From contig JAQXGQ010000048.1 in the NCBI GenBank assembly GCA_029006795.1, forward strand, positions 1 to 57,462: 57,462 bases of DNA, written 5' to 3'. A program made the position numbers and the translations under genes. The notes under the pieces are model-generated. The model was given only the letters and a program-made list of their open reading frames with translations, ran no database searches and was not told the origin of the DNA. Below, piece by piece: positions 8,398 through 16,835 of the stretch. This DNA is from Clostridiales bacterium (lineage in GTDB: Bacteria; Bacillota; Clostridia; Lachnospirales; Lachnospiraceae). Each line of letters begins with the position of its first letter. Position 1 is the stretch's first letter.

Positions 8398-9621
8398 ATG
8401 AAACAGATAACAGGCGGCATCACCGCAGCAAAAGGATTTAAGGCAGCTTCCACTGCAGCAGGGATCAAATATAAAGACAGGACAGATATGGCAATGATTT
8501 ACAGCGAAGTGCCCTGCAACGTGGCAGGAACCTTTACGAAAAATATCGTAAAGGCAGCTCCAGTAAAATGGGATCAGAAAGTAGTTTATGAGACAAAGAA
8601 AGCACAGGCGGTAGTCATCAATGCCGGAATTGCCAACGCCTGTACCGGAGAGGAAGGCATGAATTATTGTAAAGTAACGGCAGAGGAAGTGGAAAAGCAG
8701 TTAAAGGTTCCGGCAGAGCAGGTGCTTTTGGCATCTACCGGGGTAATCGGAATGCAGCTTCCGATTGACAGGATTTGTGCCGGAGTAGATGCGATGATTC
8801 CTGAATTGAAAGCGGATTTAGAGAGTGGACATAAAGCAGCGCTTGCCATTATGACTACCGATACCCATGAGAAAGAAGTGGCAGTGCAGATTGAAATCGG
8901 TGGAAAGACCGTGACGGTTGGCGGTATGTGCAAGGGTTCCGGTATGATTCATCCGAATATGTGCACCATGTTAAGTTTTGTTACCACAGATGCGGCGATT
9001 TCACAGCCGTTATTACTAGAAGCATTACAGGCAGATGTGGAAGATACTTATAACATGATTTCTGTGGATGGAGATACCTCCACAAACGATACCTGTGTTG
9101 TTTTGGCAAACGGCATGGCAGGAAATACAGAGATTACCGAAAAAAATGAAGATTATCAGACTTTCGTGCAGGCATTAAATATGGTAAATGAAACTCTGGC
9201 AAAACAGATGGCAGGGGATGGCGAGGGAGCTACTGCACTCTTTGAGGTAAAAGTGATTGGAGCGGAAAGCAAGGAGCAGGCGAAAGTACTCAGCAAAGCG
9301 GTTATCACCTCAAGCCTGACAAAGGCAGCGATTTTCGGGCATGATGCCAACTGGGGAAGAATCCTTTGTGCGATGGGATATTCAGGCGCACAATTTGATC
9401 CGGAAAAGGTAGATTTGTTTTTTGAGAGCGCTGCAGGAAAGATGCAGATTATTGAAAATGGTGTGGCATTAGATTACAGCGAGGAAATGGCAACAAAGAT
9501 TCTTTCCGAACCGGCAGTGACAGCAATTGCGGATGTGAAGATGGGCAGTGCCGAGGCTACGGCATGGGGCTGTGATCTGACATTTGATTATGTAAAAATC
9601 AATGCGGATTACCGCTCTTAA
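8398..9621 (+). CDS. argJ: Bifunctional ornithine acetyltransferase / N-acetylglutamate synthase
   Basis: Transfers acetyl from N-acetylornithine to glutamate and, in bifunctional forms, also from acetyl-CoA. The precursor self-cleaves before the threonine in AIMTTDTHEK, about residue 153 from ATG 8398, and both ANACTGEEG and LLASTGVIG motifs are present. AGGAGG at 8383-8388 is 9 bases before ATG 8398. The upstream in-frame ATG 8362 has no such site and adds an atypical extension. Length 407 aa is normal. It gives a cyclic acetyl economy in this arginine pathway. Confidence 0.95.
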   Translation: MKQITGGITAAKGFKAASTAAGIKYKDRTDMAMIYSEVPCNVAGTFTKNIVKAAPVKWDQKVVYETKKAQAVVINAGIANACTGEEGMNYCKVTAEEVEKQLKVPAEQVLLASTGVIGMQLPIDRICAGVDAMIPELKADLESGHKAALAIMTTDTHEKEVAVQIEIGGKTVTVGGMCKGSGMIHPNMCTMLSFVTTDAAISQPLLLEALQADVEDTYNMISVDGDTSTNDTCVVLANGMAGNTEITEKNEDYQTFVQALNMVNETLAKQMAGDGEGATALFEVKVIGAESKEQAKVLSKAVITSSLTKAAIFGHDANWGRILCAMGYSGAQFDPEKVDLFFESAAGKMQIIENGVALDYSEEMATKILSEPAVTAIADVKMGSAEATAWGCDLTFDYVKINADYRS

Positions 9622-9681
9622 GAGAATTAAAAAGAAAAGCATAAAAGCAGAATGGAATACGAAACTGAGAGGAAGATGAAA

Positions 9682-10578
9682 ATGGATATCGAAGAAAAAA
9701 ATATGCAGGAATTATTACAGAAAGCAGAAGTGCTGATTGAGGCGCTTCCTTATATTCAGAAGTTTAACCGTAAAATTATCGTAGTAAAATACGGCGGCAG
9801 TGCTATGGTAGATGAAACGTTAAAACACCAGGTCATTCAGGACGTAACATTACTAAAATTGGTAGGATTTAAACCGATTATCGTTCACGGCGGCGGAAAA
9901 GAAATCAGCAAGTGGGTAGAAAAATCAGGAATGGAGCCGGAATTTGTGAATGGATTCCGTAAAACAGACGAGGCTACGATGGAAATTGCTGAAATGGTCT
10001 TAAACCGTGTCGGAAAATCTTTAGTCAAGTTAGTACAGGAATTAGGTGTGAATGCTGTCGGCATCAGTGGAAAAGACGGTGGTCTTTTAAAGGTTGAGAA
10101 AAAGTATGCAGACGGAAAAGACATCGGATTTGTAGGGGAGATTACGGAAGTGAATCCGAAAATCCTTTATGATTTACTGGAAAAAGATTTCCTTCCTATC
10201 GTTTGTCCGGTGGGAATGGATGAAAATTACAACAGCTATAACATCAATGCGGATGATGCGGCATGTGCCATTGCAAAAGCAGTGAATGCGGAGAAACTGG
10301 CATTCTTAACAGATATCGAGGGTGTCTATAAAGACCCTGCAGATAAGAGTACTCTCATTTCCTCACTGACAATTCCCGAGGCGAGAGAATTAATCGGAGG
10401 CGGCTTTATCGGAGGCGGTATGCTGCCAAAACTGAATAACTGTATTGATGCGGTGGAAAACGGCGTATCAAAAGTACATATTTTAGACGGACGGATTGCG
10501 CATTGTCTGTTGCTTGAGATATTTACCAAAAAAGGAATTGGTACGGTTATTTTGGGAGACAAAGTAACAAGATTTTAA
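9682..10578 (+). CDS. argB: Acetylglutamate kinase
   Basis: Phosphorylates N-acetylglutamate, the second and usually feedback-controlled step. It belongs to the amino acid kinase family: [11 protein letters not shown] (glycine-rich start), [22 protein letters not shown] and the late [12 protein letters not shown] motif are visible. I chose ATG 9682, nine bases after AGAGG, giving 298 aa. ATG 9652 upstream has no good ribosome site. The N-terminal helix before the kinase core (about 24 residues) is the part that mediates hexamer formation and arginine inhibition in sensitive enzymes, so feedback inhibition is possible. Confidence 0.95.
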   Translation: MDIEEKNMQELLQKAEVLIEALPYIQKFNRKIIVVKYGGSAMVDETLKHQVIQDVTLLKLVGFKPIIVHGGGKEISKWVEKSGMEPEFVNGFRKTDEATMEIAEMVLNRVGKSLVKLVQELGVNAVGISGKDGGLLKVEKKYADGKDIGFVGEITEVNPKILYDLLEKDFLPIVCPVGMDENYNSYNINADDAACAIAKAVNAEKLAFLTDIEGVYKDPADKSTLISSLTIPEARELIGGGFIGGGMLPKLNNCIDAVENGVSKVHILDGRIAHCLLLEIFTKKGIGTVILGDKVTRF

Positions 10579-10619
10579 AATCCGGCGGCAAAGAAGAATG
10601 GAAAGGCATGGTTAATGAT

Positions 10620-11813
10620 ATGAATAAAGAGAGTTATATTGAAAAAGCGGAAGAGAATATTCTTCATACCTATAATCGGTTCGAACTGGTATTAGACCAC
10701 GGAGATGGTGTGTATCTCTATGACACCGACGGAAAGGAATATTTAGATTTTGCAGCAGGAATTGCAGTGCAGGCATTAGGATATAATAATAAAGAGTACA
10801 ATGATACTTTGAAAGCTCAGGTTGATAAACTGCTGCATACGTCAAATCTTTATTACAATGTTCCTATTGCGAATGCTGCGGCACGTTTGAAAAAAGCCAG
10901 TGGCATGGACAGGGTTTTCTTTACCAACAGTGGTACGGAAGCCATTGAAGGCGCCATTAAGGCTGCAAAAAAATATGCCTATACCAGAGACGGTCATGCA
11001 GGACATGAAATCATTGCCATGAACCATTCCTTCCACGGAAGAAGTATCGGGGCATTATCTGTCACCGGAAATCAACATTATCAGGAACCCTTTGAGCCTT
11101 TAATGCCGGGAGTAAAATTTGCAGAATTTAATCAGTTAGACAGTGTAAAGTCTTTGATTAATGAGAAAACATGTGCTATTATTTTTGAGACGGTACAAGG
11201 CGAGGGTGGTATTTACCCGGTGGATAAGGAATTTATCGAGGGAGTAAGGGCACTTTGCGATGAACATGATATTCTTCTGATTTTAGATGAAATCCAGTGT
11301 GGTATGGGAAGGACAGGAGAGATGTTTGCGTGGCAGCATTACGGGGTAAAACCGGATATTATGACCAGTGCGAAAGCCCTTGGCTGTGGTGTCCCGGTGG
11401 GAGCTTTCTTAATGACAGAGAAAGTGGCAGAGAAATCATTAAAGCCCGGAGATCACGGAACCACTTACGGCGGAAATCCTTTTGTGGGAGCAGCTGCAGA
11501 TAAGGTGCTTGAAATCATGGAGAGGGATCATATTACCGACCATGTAAAAGAGATTACACCTTATTTAGAGCAGAAGTTAGACGAACTGGCTGCAAAGTAT
11601 GATTTTATTACGGCAAGACGCGGCATGGGACTGATTCAGGGTCTGGTGTCCGAAAAGCCGGTAGGGCAGATTGCTGCAAAAGCCATTGAGGAAGGGTTGA
11701 TTATTATAACAGCAGGTTCCGATGTGCTTCGTTTTGTACCACCACTTATCATTGAAAAAAAACATGTGGATGAGATGGTCTGCAAATTAGACCGTGTCTT
11801 GATGAACATGTAA
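10620..11813 (+). CDS. argD: Acetylornithine aminotransferase
   Basis: PLP-dependent class III transaminase converting acetylglutamate semialdehyde to acetylornithine. Visible motifs are YLDFAAGIAVQALG, FFTNSGTEAIEGAIKAA, HSFHGRSIGALSVTG, LILDEIQCGMGRTG and SAKALGCGVPVGAF, the last containing the PLP lysine. The starts at 10608 and 10620 are both in frame. GGAAAGG (10600-10606) is too close to the first, so 10620 (397 aa) is preferred, although spacing is then long. It ends the arginine operon. A solute-binding protein gene follows after 14 bp. Confidence 0.94.
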   Translation: MNKESYIEKAEENILHTYNRFELVLDHGDGVYLYDTDGKEYLDFAAGIAVQALGYNNKEYNDTLKAQVDKLLHTSNLYYNVPIANAAARLKKASGMDRVFFTNSGTEAIEGAIKAAKKYAYTRDGHAGHEIIAMNHSFHGRSIGALSVTGNQHYQEPFEPLMPGVKFAEFNQLDSVKSLINEKTCAIIFETVQGEGGIYPVDKEFIEGVRALCDEHDILLILDEIQCGMGRTGEMFAWQHYGVKPDIMTSAKALGCGVPVGAFLMTEKVAEKSLKPGDHGTTYGGNPFVGAAADKVLEIMERDHITDHVKEITPYLEQKLDELAAKYDFITARRGMGLIQGLVSEKPVGQIAAKAIEEGLIIITAGSDVLRFVPPLIIEKKHVDEMVCKLDRVLMNM

Positions 11814-11827
11814 GTGAGAGGAAAGAA

Positions 11828-12997
11828 ATGGAAGCATTACAGAAAAAAATCATATCCGTAACATTAGTGGCTGCGTTAGTTGTTTTGGCTGTGGCACAAA
11901 TTCAGAAAAATCCTGTTTTTACGGGAGCAGAAGAAACACAGAGTGTCGGGAAAGATACTTATAGTCAGGCGGAGGCGGATGTGATTTTCTGGTATGATGA
12001 CGCTTCGTATGATACATTTTTTGCACTGGCAGCGGAAGAGTATTTTAAAGAAACAGGGACGAAAGTGCTGCCGGTGTACGAGAACAGTACAGAATATATG
12101 ACGGCTGTTTATGATAAGACCATGCAGGATGATGGATTTCCGGATGTTTACCTGATTTCAGGGGATAATCTCGAGAAAGCATACCTCTATGGTCTTGTTG
12201 CCGTAAATGAAGCGGCGGATGCTTATGAAAGCGCAGCAAAAAATGCAGTGACAGCATCTAAATATAGCGGGAAAATGTTAGGATATCCGTTAAGCTACAA
12301 TACCTGTCTCTTTATTTATCAGAACGGTTATTTTGAAAAGGCACCTGCCTCCATGCAGGATATCATTGATTACTCAAATGAAAATGAACCCGGGGAAAAT
12401 GTAGAATATATGGTGGAGTGGGATGTAAATGACGCTTTTTACGATTTTCCGTTTATCTCAAACAGCGTTACCTTCGAAAAGAAGGAACCGCAGATTTTAG
12501 AAGTGGTTTATGAGGAAGAAATGTACCAGAAGGATTTGGAATTTTTTGAAGGATTGTTATCCTCATTTTCGGTTAATGCAGAGACGGTTTCCGAGGAAGG
12601 CATTTTAGAGAATTTTATAGAGGGAAGAACGCTATGTGCTATCATTGATACGGATTCTCTTTACCGGTTAGAGGGCTGCTCTTATTCCTTGACGAAAATA
12701 CCGGATTTAAATGAGGAACTCAAAACATCCGTATGTGCCATGACAGAGATGTTAGTGGTCAATGAATTCTCGGAAAAACAAAAGCAGGCGGCTGATTTTG
12801 CAAAGTTTGCCACAGTTTCAATGGCAGAAGAACTGCATGAGACTTCCGGTCATTATTCTGTTTTTAAGAACACGGATGCAGATATGGTAGAAAAGACAGC
12901 CTATGAGACCTATGAAGAAGCTGTTTTGGCACCAAATTCCCAGGACGCAAAAGACTTCTGGGTAGGGCTTAAAGAAACAATTGCCAAGTATTTTTAA
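11828..12997 (+). CDS. Orphan extracellular solute-binding protein (family 1-like)
   Basis: A 389-aa protein with a single N-terminal hydrophobic segment (about residues 8-24) and a periplasmic-binding-protein type 2 body. DVIFWYDDASYDTFFALAAEEYFKETGTKVL and the later DVYLISGDNLEKA, YPLSYNTCLFIYQ regions follow the sugar-binding family pattern. There is no lipobox cysteine, so it would stay anchored by the N-terminal helix or be cleaved. No permease or ATPase genes are nearby. It is 14 bp after argD with a good AGAGGAAAG site and may ride on the arginine operon. The ligand is unknown. Confidence 0.75.
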   Translation: MEALQKKIISVTLVAALVVLAVAQIQKNPVFTGAEETQSVGKDTYSQAEADVIFWYDDASYDTFFALAAEEYFKETGTKVLPVYENSTEYMTAVYDKTMQDDGFPDVYLISGDNLEKAYLYGLVAVNEAADAYESAAKNAVTASKYSGKMLGYPLSYNTCLFIYQNGYFEKAPASMQDIIDYSNENEPGENVEYMVEWDVNDAFYDFPFISNSVTFEKKEPQILEVVYEEEMYQKDLEFFEGLLSSFSVNAETVSEEGILENFIEGRTLCAIIDTDSLYRLEGCSYSLTKIPDLNEELKTSVCAMTEMLVVNEFSEKQKQAADFAKFATVSMAEELHETSGHYSVFKNTDADMVEKTAYETYEEAVLAPNSQDAKDFWVGLKETIAKYF

Positions 12998-13024
12998 AAT
13001 CTATGAAAAAAAGGGGTTATACTC

Positions 13025-13053
13025 TTGTCATAAATCAGAAATTTCGTTAAAAT
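13025..13053 (+). promoter_or_regulatory. Sigma-A promoter of the comEA operon
   Basis: TTGTCA (13025-13030), 17-bp spacer, TAAAAT (13048-13053). It gives a leader of about 47 nt to the comEA start at 13107. Confidence 0.6.
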
Positions 13054-13106
13054 AAAATTAGTGGGCGTTGAGAACTCCTGTCTTTTTAAGATTAAGGAGA
13101 ATGCTT

Positions 13107-13694
13107 ATGAAACAAGGATTTATGACGACAGCTATCCTGTTTTTTTTATTGCTGACAGTGAGTGGCTGTGGAAACAATAAAACAGTTTATTTTGAGATAC
13201 CGGAGCAGGAGACACAGACAGAACAGATTTCCACGGAAACAGCAGAAGGAGCATATGATTCTGCAAAGGAAGAAGGCTGCTATGTGTATGTCTGCGGGGC
13301 AGTAAAGAAACCCGGTGTCTATGTACTAAAATCCCCTGCTAGAGTTTATGAGGCAATAGAGGCAGCGGGAGGTTTGATTGATGAGGCAAGTCCTACGTCT
13401 GTCAATCAGGCGCAGACAGTAGAAGACGGTCAGATGATAAAAATTTTAACAAAAGAGGAAGCGACTGCCTTAGAAACCGAAGAGGTGTCAGAGGAGGATG
13501 GACGCATTGACATTAATCAGGCGTCTGCGGAGGAACTGATGACATTGCCGGGCATTGGTAAAGCAAAGGCAGATAGTATTATTTCCTACCGAAAGAAATG
13601 TGGTGGGTTTTCTTCCATTGAGGAGATTATGCAGGTGGAGGGAATCAAAGAAGGTTTGTTTAATGGTATGAAAGATAGTATAAAGGTGAAATAG
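13107..13694 (+). CDS. comEA: ComEA-type DNA receptor lipoprotein (SLBB + helix-hairpin-helix)
   Basis: Binds incoming double-stranded DNA at the outer membrane face for uptake by transformation. The N-terminus is a lipoprotein signal ending in VSGC (about residues 18-21). An SLBB domain follows (CYVYVCGAVKKPGVYVL), then a tandem helix-hairpin-helix, INQASAEELMTLPGIGKAKADSII and a second HhH to the end. ATG 13107 has AAGGAGA seven bases upstream and gives 195 aa. Earlier TTG 13068 and ATG 13101 are unlikely. It heads an operon with a two-component system, and comEC lies four genes on. Lipid anchoring replaces the transmembrane helix of B. subtilis ComEA. Confidence 0.9.
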   Translation: MKQGFMTTAILFFLLLTVSGCGNNKTVYFEIPEQETQTEQISTETAEGAYDSAKEEGCYVYVCGAVKKPGVYVLKSPARVYEAIEAAGGLIDEASPTSVNQAQTVEDGQMIKILTKEEATALETEEVSEEDGRIDINQASAEELMTLPGIGKAKADSIISYRKKCGGFSSIEEIMQVEGIKEGLFNGMKDSIKVK

Positions 13695-13697
13695 AAG

Positions 13698-14390
13698 ATG
13701 GCAAAAAAGGTTCTTGTTGTAGATGATGAAAAATTAATTGTAAAGGGTATCCGCTTTAGCTTAGAACAGGACGGCATGGAGGTGGATTGTGCCTATGACG
13801 GGGAAGAGGCACTTAAAATGGCAACGGAGAATGCCTATGATATGGTTTTGTTAGATGTCATGCTTCCGAAGATGGATGGTTTTGAGGTATGCCAGCAGAT
13901 AAGAGAATTTTCTAATATGCCCATTGTGATGCTGACTGCAAAGGGTGACGATATGGATAAGATATTGGGATTAGAATATGGTGCAGACGATTATATTACC
14001 AAGCCTTTCAATATTTTAGAGGTAAAGGCAAGAATCAAGGCAATTATGCGGAGAACTGCAGCAAGTCAGCCGAAGAAAGAGGACAGTAAGGTCATCGAAG
14101 CCGGAGATTTGAAGTTGGATTGTGAGAGCCGCAGACTTTTTATTCTGGGAAAAGAAGTAAATTTAACAGCGAAAGAATTTGATTTGTTAGAACTGCTTGT
14201 AAATAACCCCAATAAAGTCTATGGAAGAGAGAATCTTTTGAATCTGGTATGGGGATATGAATATCCGGGAGATGTGAGGACTGTGGATGTTCATGTGAGG
14301 CGTCTTCGCGAAAAAATCGAGAGTAATCCTAGTGAACCGAAATATGTTCACACTAAATGGGGCGTAGGTTACTATTATTCTCAGAATTGA
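13698..14390 (+). CDS. OmpR/PhoB-family response regulator
   Basis: A 230-aa DNA-binding response regulator. The receiver has the acidic pocket DDE (9-11), phospho-acceptor D53 in LLDVMLPKMDG, and K102 in ITKPF. The C-terminal winged helix ends with DVRTVDVHVRRLREKIE and GVGYYY. It resembles WalR/PhoP regulators. It starts 3 bp after comEA and is followed within 14 bp by its kinase. Its targets are unknown. Its place within the competence operon suggests envelope or DNA-uptake control. Confidence 0.93.
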   Translation: MAKKVLVVDDEKLIVKGIRFSLEQDGMEVDCAYDGEEALKMATENAYDMVLLDVMLPKMDGFEVCQQIREFSNMPIVMLTAKGDDMDKILGLEYGADDYITKPFNILEVKARIKAIMRRTAASQPKKEDSKVIEAGDLKLDCESRRLFILGKEVNLTAKEFDLLELLVNNPNKVYGRENLLNLVWGYEYPGDVRTVDVHVRRLREKIESNPSEPKYVHTKWGVGYYYSQN

Positions 14391-14403
14391 TAAGGTGCGT
14401 GCA

Positions 14404-15846
14404 ATGACAAAACTCAAAAAAATACTAGATTTTTTTAAAAGTCTGAAAGTGAGACTTATCATTTTATTTTTCTTAATCGGAACGATACCGAGCATCCTGC
14501 TTCGAGTCGGGATGCTCAATTCTTATGAAAACCGGGCGGTTTCCATTCGGACAAGCGAGATATTAAGTCAGGCAAAGATTTTAGCAAACCAGATTGTGTC
14601 TAACGATTATCTCCGCCGTTCTTCATCAATATCCATTAATGCACAGTTAGAGCAGTTATCTACTATTTATGATGGAAGAGTAATAATTATTGATGATGAA
14701 TTTCATATCATTAAGGATACTTATCAATTAGATGAAGGAAAAACAATTATTTCCGAAGAGGTAATTAAGAGTTACAACGGAGAGGAAATTACCAAGTTTG
14801 ATTCGCAAAACCGTTACATTGAGTTAGCAATTCCTTTGGTGGTGCAGCAGTTAGATACGGAGGAGAAGAAAATTATCGGAGTAATGTTAGTAAGTGTTTC
14901 CACGGACAGCATTAATCTAAATGCAGAGTATCTTTCCACGAATGCCATCATCATTGAAATGAGCTGTGTTTTTGCTGTTATTTTTCTCAGTGTCCTCTTA
15001 AGCGTACAGTTAGTAAAACCTTTCCACAAAATGTCTTCATCAATTGATATGATACAGACAGGATACGGCGATGATGCGCTTGCAGTGAATGATTATACGG
15101 AGACAAAACTTATTTGCGAGAAGTTTAACGGCATGTTAGGGAGGATGAAGGTTCTCGATGATTCGAGACAGGAATTTGTTTCGAATGTGTCTCACGAACT
15201 GAAGACTCCTCTTACTTCCATGAAGGTGTTGGCAGATTCCATTAATAGTATGGAGGATGCACCGATAGAACTGTACAAAGAATTTATGCAGGACATCGGG
15301 AATGAGGTGGACAGGGAGACAAAGATTATCAATGATTTACTCTCTCTTGTAAAGATGGACAAAGCGGCAATGGATTTGAATGTCACGAATATGAACATCA
15401 ATGAATTGCTAGAACAGATATTAAAGCGGTTAAAGCCCATTGCAGACAAACAGCATGTGGAACTGGTATTAGAGAGCTTTCGCCCTGTGAGCGCAGATGT
15501 GGATGAGGTCAAGATTACCCTTGCGTTTACCAACCTCATTGAAAATGGTATTAAGTACAACAAAGAGGGGGGCTGGGTGCATGTCACGTTAAATGCTGAC
15601 CATCAGTATTTTTATCTGAAAGTAGAAGACTCCGGTATCGGAATCCCGGAGGAATCCTTAGAACATATTTATGAGCGTTTCTATCGGGTAGATAAGTCCC
15701 ACTCTAGAGAAATCGGAGGAACCGGGCTTGGTCTTGCCATTACAAGAAATGCCATATTGATGCACCGTGGAGCAATTAAGGTATTTAGTACAGAGGGAGA
15801 GGGGACGATTTTCAATGTCCGGATTCCTCTCAATTACATTTCGTAA
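14404..15846 (+). CDS. Membrane sensor histidine kinase
   Basis: A 480-aa class I kinase paired with the regulator just upstream. It has two membrane segments (about residues 17-35 and 181-203) enclosing a ~145-residue extracellular sensor. Then come HAMP, the H-box FVSNVSHELKTPL with His about 264, the N-box NLIENGIKYN, and the G-boxes DSGIGIPEE and GGTGLGLAI. ATG 14404 has AAGG eight bases before it; GTG 14395 is an alternative. The layout resembles WalK but has no PAS domain that I can see. The ligand is unknown. A GerMN lipoprotein follows it. Confidence 0.92.
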   Translation: MTKLKKILDFFKSLKVRLIILFFLIGTIPSILLRVGMLNSYENRAVSIRTSEILSQAKILANQIVSNDYLRRSSSISINAQLEQLSTIYDGRVIIIDDEFHIIKDTYQLDEGKTIISEEVIKSYNGEEITKFDSQNRYIELAIPLVVQQLDTEEKKIIGVMLVSVSTDSINLNAEYLSTNAIIIEMSCVFAVIFLSVLLSVQLVKPFHKMSSSIDMIQTGYGDDALAVNDYTETKLICEKFNGMLGRMKVLDDSRQEFVSNVSHELKTPLTSMKVLADSINSMEDAPIELYKEFMQDIGNEVDRETKIINDLLSLVKMDKAAMDLNVTNMNINELLEQILKRLKPIADKQHVELVLESFRPVSADVDEVKITLAFTNLIENGIKYNKEGGWVHVTLNADHQYFYLKVEDSGIGIPEESLEHIYERFYRVDKSHSREIGGTGLGLAITRNAILMHRGAIKVFSTEGEGTIFNVRIPLNYIS

Positions 15847-15883
15847 ACGGGCTTACGCTTCTTGAAATTGGAGGTAAGAAGTT

Positions 15884-16834
15884 TTGACAAAAAAACATAG
15901 TTTCATATTACTTCCGTTACTGCTTTTATTCTTTGCGGGATGCGGGCAGGAGGAAGTAAGCGGTGAATACCATATTGAATATCTCAACAAAGAAAAAACA
16001 AAAATAATCGAGATGCCCTATGAACCAAAAACAGACACAGCGGAGGAAATGATACCGGAATTTTTAGCAATGTTAAGTTCGGATCCTGATTCTGTGGAAT
16101 GCAGAAAACCGATTCCAAATGACGTGGAGATCACAGACTATTCCTTAGACGGAGCGTTGCTGTCAATTCGTTTTGATGCAGATTATAATAATATGAATAC
16201 GGTGGAGGAAGTGCTTTGTCGTGCAGCTGTGGTGCGGACTTTGACCCAGATTGACGGAGTAGATTGTGTGACTTTTTATGTGGGGGATACACCGTTAAGT
16301 GATGCGGCTGGAAATATTGTAGGCAGTATGAATGAGGAGAGTTTTATTGAAAATCCGGGAGAGCAGATTAATTCCATTCAGAATACTTCCCTGACCTTAT
16401 ATTTTGCCAATGAGCAGGGAAATGGTCTAGTGAAAGAGGTCAGAGAGGATGTTTATTACAGTGGCAATATTTCTTTAGAAAAACTGATTATGGAGCAGTT
16501 GTTAGAGGGCCCCGAGACAGAAGGGTTAAAGTCTGCTATCCCCGAGGGAACAAAACTTTTGTCAGTTTCCGTGGCAGAGGGCATCTGCTATGTGAGCCTT
16601 GATGATAATTTCAGAAATCAGGACTATCAGGTGAACGAAGCAGTGGTAATTTATTCCATTGTTAATTCACTGACAGAACTTCCTACGATTAGCAAGGTTC
16701 AGATTTCGGTCAAGGGAGATAACAGCGGTGTCTACCGTGATAATTTTGAACTCAGTCAGATGTATGACAGAAACTTAGATTATGTCACCAGCGAAGAGTT
16801 CATAGGGACAGAGGAAACAACAGAGGGGGAATAA
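15884..16834 (+). CDS. Lipoprotein with two GerMN domains
   Basis: A 316-aa lipoprotein. It starts with TTG, supported by GGAGG nine bases upstream. The signal ends LLLFFAGC, so the lipid-bearing cysteine is about residue 20. Two GerMN (GerM-like) repeats are visible, about residues 60-160 and 185-290, the second with LIMEQLLEGPETEGLKSAIP and VSVAEGICYVSLDDNF. GerMN proteins occur in spore germination/sporulation and also beside two-component kinases, as in the actinobacterial MtrAB-LpqB set. The location directly after the kinase fits an accessory role in signalling. It is followed by comEC after 1 bp. Confidence 0.85.
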   Translation: MTKKHSFILLPLLLLFFAGCGQEEVSGEYHIEYLNKEKTKIIEMPYEPKTDTAEEMIPEFLAMLSSDPDSVECRKPIPNDVEITDYSLDGALLSIRFDADYNNMNTVEEVLCRAAVVRTLTQIDGVDCVTFYVGDTPLSDAAGNIVGSMNEESFIENPGEQINSIQNTSLTLYFANEQGNGLVKEVREDVYYSGNISLEKLIMEQLLEGPETEGLKSAIPEGTKLLSVSVAEGICYVSLDDNFRNQDYQVNEAVVIYSIVNSLTELPTISKVQISVKGDNSGVYRDNFELSQMYDRNLDYVTSEEFIGTEETTEGE

Positions 16835-16835
16835 G

